Source: Paraburkholderia hayleyella (lineage in GTDB: Bacteria; Pseudomonadota; Gammaproteobacteria; Burkholderiales; Burkholderiaceae). Taken from it: a DNA stretch of 64,000 nt. The stretch lies in assembly GCF_009455685.1 (NCBI RefSeq), contig NZ_QPES01000002.1, positions 496,001 through 560,000 of the forward strand, in the 5' to 3' direction. Below the pieces are notes generated by a model that was not told the origin of the DNA, made no database searches, and saw only the letters and a program-made list of their open reading frames with translations. Each line of letters begins with the position of its first letter. Position 1 is the first letter of the stretch. This document shows, piece by piece, positions 12,711 through 21,089 of this stretch. Made by a program: the position numbers and the translations under genes.

Positions 12711-13325
12711 ATGGATCACAAGACCCGATCGCACCACCTGCTGCACCTGGCTTTTCAGCTAGTAATGTATGCCGCAAGCGCTTCTCTTCTGTTCACAACG
12801 CCCGTCTTCGCCGATCAGATCGAACAGCATAACGAGCTGACCAGCAAATTTATCGATGACATGTCTGCCAATCCGTTAGTTGCGGACTGTGCAGCCCACG
12901 CCAATTTTGTGGCTAGCACTTCCAGTGCTTTCGACCACGTGGAATTCCCGCCGGGTTCATTCGATAGTTCACGCGCCTCAGTGACGCCATGGAACGATTC
13001 ATTTGATGAAGGCAAGCAGCGCATCAAAGTTGACAGCATTGTCACCGTGGCAGGCCTCGGCATTCCTCAGAACGGCGGCACACCCGCCAATCTCGAGTTT
13101 CGTTGCGGTTATGTCGGCAACCAGATGCTGGCTTTTAGCTGGAATGATCCCGTGCCCCCAGCCAAGCCGCGCAGCACTGTTTCTTCCAGCAAGAAGAAAA
13201 AATCGGTGAAAAACAGGCATGCCACCAATCACAAGGCCGTGGCAAAACGATCAAAGAATAAATCCTCATCCAAGGCTGCAACGCCGAAATCAAGAAAAAA
13301 AACACCCGCAAAAAAGAAATCCTGA
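12711..13325 (+). CDS. BspC-domain secreted protein with lysine-rich tail
   Basis: A 204-residue protein. Residues 1-34 form a signal peptide ending near VFADQ, so the mature protein is likely periplasmic or secreted. The central part (NPLVADCAAHANFV, SFDSSRASVTPWNDSFDEG, LEFRCGYVGNQMLAFSWNDP) matches what I recall as the BspC domain of Burkholderia proteins. The two cysteines could form a disulfide. The last 60 residues are extremely rich in Lys and Ser, resembling a nucleic-acid or polyanion binding tail. An upstream ATG at 12666 would add 15 residues. The function is not established. Confidence 0.7.
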   Translation: MDHKTRSHHLLHLAFQLVMYAASASLLFTTPVFADQIEQHNELTSKFIDDMSANPLVADCAAHANFVASTSSAFDHVEFPPGSFDSSRASVTPWNDSFDEGKQRIKVDSIVTVAGLGIPQNGGTPANLEFRCGYVGNQMLAFSWNDPVPPAKPRSTVSSSKKKKSVKNRHATNHKAVAKRSKNKSSSKAATPKSRKKTPAKKKS

Positions 13326-13352
13326 ACGCAAAGCAGTTCGGCGGTCGTATAA

Positions 13353-13390
13353 AAAAGCGGCGAATACCTCATCGTGTATTCGCCGCTTTT
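13353..13390. terminator. Bidirectional intrinsic terminator
   Basis: A perfect 15-bp stem (13353-13367 with 13376-13390) with an 8-base loop. Its outer ends are A-rich on one side and T-rich on the other, so it can serve both convergent genes: the BspC-domain gene on the plus strand and the M14 peptidase on the minus strand. Confidence 0.88.
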
Positions 13391-13425
13391 TACATCTAAA
13401 TCCCTACCTGATCTGTGTCATGCAC

Positions 13426-14580
13426 TCAGGAAAACGTTTCGACATGCCGCAAAATAGCCTGCAACATCGCGGCACCTAATGAAGCACTTCGCTCCCCATT
13501 CCAGCCAACACGTTCATCGGGAAGATTAGCGTTATCCTTGAATGGCATTTCAAGTGTCAATGAAAGACAGCCAAATTTATTACCAATATATTTGGATGCC
13601 AGTTTCAAAGCGTCTTGCTGATATTTTCCTGACTCGTATCCGTACTGATCCTGAAAATCCGGGCTGGCCTGTTTAAAGGCATTAATAAAAGCCTTTTGTT
13701 CCTGCGCCTGCCGTTCAGTAAATCCGGGCAGCATCTCGGAACCTGCCACGAATACATAAGGCAGCGTTTCATCGCCATGAATATCGAAAAATAAATCACA
13801 GCCTGTCGCGTGAATGGCATCGCGCACACATAATACTTCGGGACTACGCGTGATATCCGGCTCCATCCATTCACGATTCAGATTGGCACCCGCGGCGTTC
13901 GTGCGCAGATTGCCGTGCGCACTGCCATCGGGATTCATATTGGCAACAATATGAAATACCGCGTGATCGTACAGCTTGCGCGCAACCGGATCACCCGCCC
14001 AATCACCCCATCCCGCCAGGCGTTTCACGAGCCCCTCAACAAACCATTCGGCCATGGTTTCGCCAGGATGCTGCCGCGCGATGATCCAGATATTCTTTTT
14101 CGGCACCCCGTCGGCCTCCGGCGTGCCAAGCGTCAGCACCGATAACGGACGGCCCTCGATCGAGGTCCCCAGTTCCGTCAGGCTTGCCTGGGGCATCTGC
14201 TGAACCGTACCCAGGAATGCCAGATGCCGCTCCTCGCTATAAGGCTCGAAGTAGGCGTAATAAACGCGATCGAACTCAGGCGTATGTTCGACGGTCAGCG
14301 CATGGCCATCATAGGTCGCGGGTACGCGAAACCAGTTCGTGCGATCGTAGCTCGCTACCGCCTGATAGCCGCGCCAGCCTTCGGCAAACGCGCACTCCGA
14401 GGCATTTTCGAACGTCATCACACAGTGCTCGCCGCGTGCCCCCGACAAACAGAAATAGAACCACTGCGCGAAGTCGGCATGGCTATCGCGCCGGATTCGC
14501 AAACGGATATCGTCAGCTTGCGTGCACGACAGGACTTCAATTGCACCTGCGTCGAAATGGCTGCTAATCGAAAGCGTCAT
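13426..14580 (-). CDS. M14-family zinc carboxypeptidase
   Basis: A 384-residue cytosolic-type member of the M14 carboxypeptidase family. The zinc ligands are visible as H171 and E174 in RQHPGE and H268 in DIHGDE; the catalytic glutamate is E344 in LTLEMPF. Residues 1-125 form the N-terminal beta domain typical of the cytosolic carboxypeptidase subgroup. No signal peptide is present. Such enzymes remove C-terminal residues from peptides; the natural substrate here is unknown. It ends against the bidirectional terminator and is read towards it. Confidence 0.9.
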   Translation of the reverse strand: MTLSISSHFDAGAIEVLSCTQADDIRLRIRRDSHADFAQWFYFCLSGARGEHCVMTFENASECAFAEGWRGYQAVASYDRTNWFRVPATYDGHALTVEHTPEFDRVYYAYFEPYSEERHLAFLGTVQQMPQASLTELGTSIEGRPLSVLTLGTPEADGVPKKNIWIIARQHPGETMAEWFVEGLVKRLAGWGDWAGDPVARKLYDHAVFHIVANMNPDGSAHGNLRTNAAGANLNREWMEPDITRSPEVLCVRDAIHATGCDLFFDIHGDETLPYVFVAGSEMLPGFTERQAQEQKAFINAFKQASPDFQDQYGYESGKYQQDALKLASKYIGNKFGCLSLTLEMPFKDNANLPDERVGWNGERSASLGAAMLQAILRHVETFS

Positions 14581-14636
14581 GGTATGTCCTGAGTTCGGTG
14601 TAGGGGAGGCCCGGCCTGATCGGCCTGATTTTCGGT

Positions 14637-15419
14637 TTAATCGGCAAGACGCCGACGAAAAATATATGTCGAGTCATTCGATGCCTGCGCATCAAAGTGG
14701 TATCCCTCCGCATCAAAATGCCGGAGTTGCTGGGGCGTATCGAGCCGATGCTCAACCGCATAACGGGCCATCAGGCCACGGGCACGTTTGGCATGGAAAC
14801 TGATGATCTTGTAACGCCCGCCTTTCCAGTCTTCAAACACCGGCGTGACCACGGGGACCTGCAATGCACCGGGTTTGACCGAGCGAAAATATTCGGTTGA
14901 TGCGCAATTCACCAATACGGGTTCCGCATGTGTGTTCTGGCGAAATTGTGCATTCAGCGCCTGAGTAATTCGCTCACCCCAAAACGCATATAAATCTTTG
15001 CCACGGCTGTTTGCGAAACGCGTACCCATCTCCAGCCGGTACGGTTGAAGCAAATCGAGTGGCCGCAGCAGACCGTATAACCCGGAGAGCACGCGCACGT
15101 GCTGTTGCGCGTAGTCCAGATCAGCCGGCGAAAGCGATTTGGCGTCAAACCCTTCGTACACGTCGCCGTTAAAAGCCAGCACCGCCTGCTTCGCATTAGC
15201 GGTATCGAATTGTGGTGACCAGTCCGCGTAACGCTGGAAGTTAAGCTGGGCGAGTGGGTCAGAAATACCCATCAACGTTGCAATCTGTTGCGGCGACATT
15301 TTCCGCAGCCCGCTCACCAGTTCAGCGGCGTCATCGACAAAATCAGGAATGGTGTGCGTTTGAATGTGGGCAGGGGTGTCGTAGTCGAGCGATTTCGCTG
15401 GCGACAGAACGATTATCAT
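14637..15419 (-). CDS. yaaA: Peroxide stress protein YaaA
   Basis: A 260-residue YaaA (DUF328) family protein. In Escherichia coli YaaA limits intracellular free iron during hydrogen peroxide stress. The family opening MIIVLSPAKSLDY, the core LSGLYGLLRPLDLLQPYRLEMG and the SFHAKRARGLMARY segment are all present. An ATG further upstream (15524) adds 35 residues that read through the repeat before the divergent PIN gene and lack family similarity, so 15419 is chosen. Confidence 0.93.
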   Translation of the reverse strand: MIIVLSPAKSLDYDTPAHIQTHTIPDFVDDAAELVSGLRKMSPQQIATLMGISDPLAQLNFQRYADWSPQFDTANAKQAVLAFNGDVYEGFDAKSLSPADLDYAQQHVRVLSGLYGLLRPLDLLQPYRLEMGTRFANSRGKDLYAFWGERITQALNAQFRQNTHAEPVLVNCASTEYFRSVKPGALQVPVVTPVFEDWKGGRYKIISFHAKRARGLMARYAVEHRLDTPQQLRHFDAEGYHFDAQASNDSTYIFRRRLAD

Positions 15420-15476
15420 AGGGGCACTTGCAGGCACGCCGTGCCTGGCAGTCAAAGACGAAACCCCGATTGTAAC

Positions 15477-15512
15477 GAATGCCTGTTTGAATGCCTGCTT
15501 GAATGTCTGTTT
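15477..15512. repeat. 12-bp tandem repeat across a start codon
   Basis: Three adjacent 12-bp copies of gaatgcctgttt, with one or two substitutions each, fill the end of the gap between yaaA and the PIN-domain gene. The third copy contains the ATG (15503) of the PIN gene, so copy-number change would move or duplicate upstream ATGs. Confidence 0.75.
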
Positions 15513-15988
15513 CCCACGCCTCACGCGCGCTGCGCGTCGTCCTCGATTCGAACGTCTGGATCGATATTCTTGTATTCGATGACCCTCACACCCGCCCCAT
15601 CCGCGCCGCCCTTGAGTCTGGCAGGCTGGTCGCGCTGATTGACGCCAGGTGTCTGGCAGAGCTCACCTATGTGCTGGACTATCCGCAATTCGTCCAGCGC
15701 GCCGTGGACAAGCCAGCCGTGCTCGCACAGCTCGCACGTCTCGCGCAGCAAGTCGCCCTTCCCGCCTCCGGCGACCCCGCCACGCCGCTGCCCAAATGCA
15801 AAGATCGTGATGACCAGAAATTCCTCGAACTCGCCCACGCGATACAGGCCGACTGGCTAGTTTCGAAAGACCGGGCCGTGTTAAAACTCGCGCGCCGGAT
15901 CGCGCGTGACTTCGGCTTCCAGATCGCCCAGCCCGCACCGTTTGTTGCCGCATGCGCACTCGTGCCAGCATCCCAGCCATCTGGCTAG
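15503..15988 (+). CDS. PIN-domain putative toxin/nuclease
   Basis: A 161-residue PIN-domain protein of the COG1569 type (putative toxin component). The conserved acidic residues expected to bind metal are present: D in LDSNVWID near residue 15, E in CLAELTYVL, and the later CKDRDDQKFLELA and SKDRAVL segments. PIN proteins are Mg2+-dependent RNases, often toxins. No antitoxin-like ORF adjoins it: yaaA is divergent upstream, and the next gene downstream is an aminotransferase 118 bases away. Either it is a solitary nuclease or its antitoxin is elsewhere. Confidence 0.8.
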   Translation: MSVSHASRALRVVLDSNVWIDILVFDDPHTRPIRAALESGRLVALIDARCLAELTYVLDYPQFVQRAVDKPAVLAQLARLAQQVALPASGDPATPLPKCKDRDDQKFLELAHAIQADWLVSKDRAVLKLARRIARDFGFQIAQPAPFVAACALVPASQPSG

Positions 15989-16106
15989 TTCACGCGTTGC
16001 GGAGCAATTGCCTACAATCGGGTGGCGTCTGGCATGTTGCCAGCAACAAAACTACCCGGCCGCCCTCGGTTATCGCGGCCATTTCTCCCGCTTTTTGGAT
16101 CGCACC

Positions 16107-17288
16107 ATGAACGCCTCTCACCATCACGAGTCACCTGTTGCGCCGCCGTCCTTTCCATCGCGTCTGCCAAACGTGGGCACCACCATCTTCACCGTGATGA
16201 GCGCGCTTGCCGCCGAAAAAAACGCAGTCAATCTCGGCCAGGGCTTTCCTGATTTCGAATGTGACCCGCGTATTGTCGATGCCGTCGCACGCGCAATGCG
16301 CGAAGGGCACAATCAGTATCCGCCGATGGCCGGCGCGGCTCCGTTACGCCAGGCGATTTCAGACAAGATCGCCAGCCTGTACGGCCGCCATTACGCTGCC
16401 GACAGCGAAATCACCGTCACCGCAGGCGCAACCCAAGCCTTGCTGACCGCGATCTTGTGCTCGGTTCATCCAGGCGATGAAGTCATCGTGATCGAGCCAA
16501 CCTACGACAGCTACCTGCCCGCCATTGAACTCGCGGGCGGCGTGCCCGTCTTCGTCACGCTGGAAGCGCCTGACTACGCGATACCGTTCGAGCGGATCGC
16601 CGCAGCCATCACGCCCAAAACCCGTCTGCTCCTGATCAATACACCGCACAATCCGACCGGCACCGTCTGGCGCGCTGAAGACATGCGTCAGCTCGAAGCC
16701 ATCGTGCGTGACACCAACCTCCTGATTCTTTCAGACGAGGTTTACGAACACATGGTTTATGACGGTGCACCGCATGAAAGCGTCGCGCGTTATCCCGAGC
16801 TGGCGTCGCGCAGCTTTGTCGTATCGAGCTTTGGCAAGACTTATCACGTCACCGGCTGGAAAATCGGCTATGTAGCGGCGCCTGCGGCACTCACCGCCGA
16901 ATTCCGCAAAGTGCATCAGTTCAATGTATTTACCGTCAATACGCCGATGCAGATCGGCCTCGCGCAGTACATGAGCGACCCGGCGCCCTATCTTGAACTG
17001 CCCGCGTTTTATCAGAAAAAACGTGATTTCTTCCGCGCGGGGCTGGCGGGTTCACGCTTTCAGCTACTGCCTTGCACAGGGACTTATTTTCAGTGCGTCG
17101 ATTATTCGGCGATTAGCGACCTCCCCGAGGCGGAGTTCGCCCAATGGCTCACACGCGAAATTGGCGTTGCGGCCATTCCTGTATCGGCGTTTTATCATGC
17201 ACCCCACGAATCTGGCGTCGTGCGCTTTTGCTTTGCCAAGCAAGAGCGCACGCTCGCTGCCGCACTTGAACGGTTAGCGCGTCTTTAA
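16107..17288 (+). CDS. Methionine aminotransferase (YbdL-like, PLP dependent)
   Basis: A 393-residue class I/II aminotransferase closely resembling E. coli YbdL, which prefers methionine. Shared segments include PNVGTTIFTVMSALA near the start, NLGQGFPDF, NQYPPMAG, NTPHNPTGTVW, and SSFGKTYHVTGWK with the PLP lysine at about K244. The start at 16107 is preferred over an upstream in-frame ATG (15906) that would overlap the PIN gene. The likely role is transamination of methionine or a related amino acid in the cytoplasm, for example in methionine salvage. Confidence 0.9.
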   Translation: MNASHHHESPVAPPSFPSRLPNVGTTIFTVMSALAAEKNAVNLGQGFPDFECDPRIVDAVARAMREGHNQYPPMAGAAPLRQAISDKIASLYGRHYAADSEITVTAGATQALLTAILCSVHPGDEVIVIEPTYDSYLPAIELAGGVPVFVTLEAPDYAIPFERIAAAITPKTRLLLINTPHNPTGTVWRAEDMRQLEAIVRDTNLLILSDEVYEHMVYDGAPHESVARYPELASRSFVVSSFGKTYHVTGWKIGYVAAPAALTAEFRKVHQFNVFTVNTPMQIGLAQYMSDPAPYLELPAFYQKKRDFFRAGLAGSRFQLLPCTGTYFQCVDYSAISDLPEAEFAQWLTREIGVAAIPVSAFYHAPHESGVVRFCFAKQERTLAAALERLARL

Positions 17289-17369
17289 CCGCCCCGCACG
17301 CGGCAGCACACGCGGATGTCGACAAAAGCGCTGCCGCAGCACGGTCTGACTATGCGCCAATCCCAAGGC

Positions 17370-18016
17370 TTAAGCGGTGCGAGTGCTTTCAACGTACATC
17401 TTGCGGTCGTCCATCACACGGCGCGCGGCGGGGCGTGCTTCGATTATTTCCTTATACGGCTGCCAGTCGATGCCGGCTTCAAGCAGAAAATCGCGCCCGT
17501 AAATTTTTTGGGTTGCCATGGCAACCAGAGGCAAGCTGATATAACCCGCAATATCCGCCACGCCAAACGCCGCTCCGCGCAAGTAAGGCTCGAACCGTGC
17601 CAACCGCCGAAAACCTCGCAGGTGGCGCGTCAGCAGCTTCTCAACGCGTGCGCGAACTTCAGCGCTCACGGTGCCGCCAAAAAAGCTTCCGCGTACAGCT
17701 CGCGCGCAACCAGTTCAAGGTGCAACTCGATGTAAGTCATCAGTTCGCGTTCCTTTGCCGCTTCCCAAGGGTCGGAGGCAAAAATTGCCTTGTCTGGGTA
17801 ACGCGCGGCGAGGTATTCGACCATGACGGCCGATTCGCTCAAGTCCCCCTGTTCGGTTTGAAGGTACGGCACCTTGCCCAGCGGAGAATGCGCCAAAACC
17901 GCTTCATCCTGAGCCGGAATCACGCGGACCTCTTCGAACGGGATCTCATGCTCGAGTAGCACGAACTTAACCTTGTTGTAGTAATTAGACAGTGGAAAAC
18001 CACAAAGCCTGATCAT
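17370..18016 (-). pseudogene. Glutathione S-transferase, broken by a one-base frameshift
   Basis: Two adjacent frames make one GST-like protein of about 215 residues. The N-terminal thioredoxin-like part (MIRLCGFPLSNYYNK, LGKVPYL, SESAVMVEYLA) is read from 18016 and stops at 17666. The helical C-terminal part (SAEVRARVEKLL, VADIAGYISLPL, YGRDFL) continues in another frame to 17370. The break falls in a run of six T on the coding strand at about 17680-17685. With seven T the frame reads AEAFFGGTVSAEVR without a stop. This is a real inactivation, phase variation or a homopolymer sequencing error. It is convergent with the aminotransferase. Confidence 0.85.
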
Positions 18017-18153
18017 CTGACCTCTCCTTCGCATGATTGAATTCAGCATCCCTGACCAGTGCCTGGCGAACTGCAATGCAACTCTCAGTACATCGTCAAA
18101 ACACGCTGACAGGTGAACGCCATTCTAGAGTAACCACGGAGTCAAGCCTCAAC

Positions 18154-19722
18154 ATGACCTCTCGCCATTTCAGCTTCAAAACCCTTGGTATTGTCGGCAC
18201 GGGCGCAATGGGACGCGGCATCGCGCAAATCGCCGCGCTGGCTGGCCTGAACGTGCGCCTGCATGATGCCGATCCGGCTGCCATCAGCGCAGCGTGCTAC
18301 TACCTTGGCGACACCTTCAGCAAGCTTTGCGCCAAAGGCCGGCTCGACGAAACACAGGCAAACGCGGCGCTCGCGCGGGTCAGTGCGGCCAAGGAGATCG
18401 GCATGCTGGCGAAGTGCGATCTCGTCATCGAAGCCATCGTTGAGCAACTCGATGCCAAACGCAGGCTCTTGCGCGAACTGGAAACCATCGTCAGCAGACA
18501 TTGCGTACTGGCATCGAATACCTCTTCGCTGTCGATCACTGCGCTGGCCGCGGCATGCCAGGATCCGTCGCGGGTCGTGGGCTATCACTTTTTCAATCCG
18601 GTGCCGTTGATGAAAGTAGTCGAAGTCATCGACGGCTTGCGCGGCGACCCGGCTATCGGCGATGCGCTGATGGACCTGGCGCGGCGCATGGGCCACACGC
18701 CCGTGCGCGCCAAAGACATGCCGGGCTTTATCGTGAATCATGCCGGGCGTGGCATGAATACCGAAGGCTTGCGCATCGCCGATGAGGGCGTGGCGAGCTT
18801 CGCCGACATCGACCGCATCATGCGCGAACAGGCAGGCTTCAGGCTGGGGCCCTTCGAGCTGCTTGACCTGACCGCGCTCGACGTCTCTCATCCCGTGATG
18901 GAATCGATCTATCACCAGTTTTACGAAGAGCCACGCTTTACGCCATCGCCCATTATCGGCACGCGGCTCGCCGGCGGGCTCATCGGACGCAAGGTCGGAG
19001 AGGGCTTCTATCGCTACGTCGACGGCCAGCGCGAGGTGCTGGCTGAAGCGCCCGCCCCCACCGCGTTACCCTCCCGAGTCTGGGTCAGCAAGCGGCATCC
19101 GCAGGCACGGGCTGCCGTGCTTGAGCTGATCGAAAAAACAGGCGTGCTTCTCGATGAAGGCGACCTACCCGCAGCCGATGCACTACTGGTTCTCACCCCC
19201 TTCGGCCTCGATGCCACCACGGCAGCGCTCGACGAGGCGCTGGATGCCAGCCGCGTCATCGCAGTGGATACGTTGTTCCCGCTCGTCCACGCCCGGCGCC
19301 GCACGTTGATGACCACGCCCGCGACCACACGCCATGCACGCGACACCGCGCACGCACTCTTTGCCGCAGATGGCGTCCCCGTCACCGTCATCCGCGATTC
19401 AACCGGGTTTGTCGCGCAACGGGTGGTGGCCACCATCGTGAATATCGGTTGTGACATCGCCCAGCGCCAGATCGCCTTGCCACACGACATTGATCTCGCT
19501 GTCACGCTCGGCCTGGGTTATCCTAAAGGGCCTCTCGCGCTCGGCGATGCGCTCGGCGCGCAAACCATCCTGATGATCTTGCGCAACATCTCACGCGTGC
19601 TGGATGACCCACGCTACCGTGCGTCTCCCTGGCTGGCACGGCGGGCGCAACTGGGACTCCCGCTGACCCACGGCGAGCGGGCCGATGACAGCACATGCAT
19701 GGCGCCCGAAAGCCCATCATGA
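18154..19722 (+). CDS. 3-hydroxyacyl-CoA dehydrogenase (PaaH-like)
   Basis: A 522-residue protein with an N-terminal NAD-binding Rossmann domain (GTGAMG at residues 15-20), a first 3HCDH helical domain (residues 190-290, VKAKDMPGFIVN-like segment seen as VRAKDMPGFIVNHAGRG) and a second C-terminal helical domain (DSTGFVAQRV, LGLGYPKGPLALGDALG). This two-copy layout matches PaaH/PaaC of phenylacetate degradation and related beta-oxidation enzymes, which oxidise 3-hydroxyacyl-CoA with NAD+. No other paa gene is nearby, so the pathway is uncertain. ATG at 18154 is chosen because family proteins start just before the GXGXXG motif. Confidence 0.88.
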   Translation: MTSRHFSFKTLGIVGTGAMGRGIAQIAALAGLNVRLHDADPAAISAACYYLGDTFSKLCAKGRLDETQANAALARVSAAKEIGMLAKCDLVIEAIVEQLDAKRRLLRELETIVSRHCVLASNTSSLSITALAAACQDPSRVVGYHFFNPVPLMKVVEVIDGLRGDPAIGDALMDLARRMGHTPVRAKDMPGFIVNHAGRGMNTEGLRIADEGVASFADIDRIMREQAGFRLGPFELLDLTALDVSHPVMESIYHQFYEEPRFTPSPIIGTRLAGGLIGRKVGEGFYRYVDGQREVLAEAPAPTALPSRVWVSKRHPQARAAVLELIEKTGVLLDEGDLPAADALLVLTPFGLDATTAALDEALDASRVIAVDTLFPLVHARRRTLMTTPATTRHARDTAHALFAADGVPVTVIRDSTGFVAQRVVATIVNIGCDIAQRQIALPHDIDLAVTLGLGYPKGPLALGDALGAQTILMILRNISRVLDDPRYRASPWLARRAQLGLPLTHGERADDSTCMAPESPS

Positions 19723-19817
19723 ACCCATGCCCGGCAGCAGGCTGCAGGGCATGTTTTAATCTGCCTCTGCCGATGCCGCATATCGTGGCATCGCCCTGAC
19801 TACGTGAAGGAGCGAAG

Positions 19818-20471
19818 ATGATCGACGTCTATAGCTGGGCCACGCCGAATGGCCAGAAGATTCACATCATGCTTGAAGAAACCGGCCTTCCGTATCGGGT
19901 GCATCCCATCGACATCGGTGCAGGCGAGCAGTTCAAGCCCGAGTTTCTGGCGCTGAGCCCCAACAATAAAATTCCAGCAATCGTCGATACGGATGGCCCC
20001 ATACGGCCAGATGGCCAAGCTTTTTCATTATTTGAATCAGGAGCGATCCTGATCTATCTGGCGGAAAAAACCGGGCAATTTTTACCTTCCGATCCTTTAG
20101 CGCGATACACCACGCTGCAATGGCTGATGTTCCAGATGGGTGGCCTCGGGCCCATGCTGGGGCAGGCACACCACTTCCGCCTCTACGCCCCCGAGCGCAT
20201 CGAATACGCGATCAAGCGCTACTCCAATGAGGCGCAGCGGCTGTACCAGGTAATGGACACGCAACTCGGCAAGACCCGCTATCTGGCAGGCGATGCTTAT
20301 ACGATCGCCGACATTGCGGCCTTTCCGTGGACGCGTTCATGGCTCAATCAGGGCATTGAGCTGAGCGAGTTTGCCAACGTGCAACGCTGGCATGAAGAAA
20401 TCGCTGCGCGTCCGGCGGTCCAGCGCGGCGTTGAGGTGCTGGCTTCGGCACGGCACGCCGCCCGAAAATGA
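19818..20471 (+). CDS. Glutathione S-transferase / disulfide-bond oxidoreductase (YfcG-like)
   Basis: A 217-residue GST-fold protein. The N-terminal thioredoxin-like domain (MIDVYSWATPNGQKIHIMLEE, followed by NNKIPAIVD and ESGAILIYLAEKTG) and the C-terminal helical domain (DAYTIADIAAFPW) match the Nu-class YfcG/YghU group, glutathione-dependent disulfide reductases. A Shine-Dalgarno (gaaggag) lies 8 bases before the ATG. It follows the hydroxyacyl-CoA dehydrogenase gene by 95 bases and is convergent with the MaoC gene. Confidence 0.87.
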   Translation: MIDVYSWATPNGQKIHIMLEETGLPYRVHPIDIGAGEQFKPEFLALSPNNKIPAIVDTDGPIRPDGQAFSLFESGAILIYLAEKTGQFLPSDPLARYTTLQWLMFQMGGLGPMLGQAHHFRLYAPERIEYAIKRYSNEAQRLYQVMDTQLGKTRYLAGDAYTIADIAAFPWTRSWLNQGIELSEFANVQRWHEEIAARPAVQRGVEVLASARHAARK

Positions 20472-20610
20472 ACGCGCAAGAACAGGAAGTGCTTTACGGC
20501 GCAACGCAATACGTGCGGCGCTAACGTCGCATAGCCTGTTTTGCCGGGCAGCAAGGCCGCTGTTTAAAAGCGCTCAAACCCCAAGCGCCGCCTCCGCCCG
20601 GCAGACGTGT

Positions 20611-21072
20611 TCAGGTACTCTGGACACCCGGATGACGCAGCCCGAAAAACGCCTTCGAACGCACGGTAATCACCGTCTCACCGTGCTGATTAATACCGTC
20701 CCATTGCGTCGATACAATACCCCGGTCGGGCTTGCTCGATGAAACCCGCTTGTCGAGCACCGTATTCTTCATGCTAATCGTGTCGCCTACATACACGGGT
20801 TTGAACCAGCGAATATCGTCAATGCCGGGCGACCCTAACGAAGTCGAATCCGCGAGTACATTGCGCACCAGCAGCCCCATCATCACCGAACAGGTATGCC
20901 AGCCGCTCGCGGCCAGCTTGCCAAACATCGAACGCTCAGCCGCGGCCTCATCGAGATGAAACGGCTGAGGGTCAAACTGCGTGGCAAACGCGATAATTTC
21001 ATCGCGCGTGAATGTGTGTTCGCCGATATCCATCGTGGAACCCACCACCATGTCCTCAAAACTGATTTTCAT
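20611..21072 (-). CDS. MaoC-like (R)-enoyl-CoA hydratase
   Basis: A 153-residue hotdog-fold MaoC dehydratase. The characteristic hydratase motif is visible as DPQPFHLDEAAAERSMFGKL with the following ASGWHT segment, which carries the catalytic Asp and His of this family. It likely adds water across enoyl-CoA double bonds. It is the last gene of a minus-strand set with two acyl-CoA dehydrogenases directly upstream, supporting a shared acyl-CoA degradation pathway. Confidence 0.88.
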   Translation of the reverse strand: MKISFEDMVVGSTMDIGEHTFTRDEIIAFATQFDPQPFHLDEAAAERSMFGKLAASGWHTCSVMMGLLVRNVLADSTSLGSPGIDDIRWFKPVYVGDTISMKNTVLDKRVSSSKPDRGIVSTQWDGINQHGETVITVRSKAFFGLRHPGVQST

Positions 21073-21089
21073 TCTGCTTCCTCTTTGAT

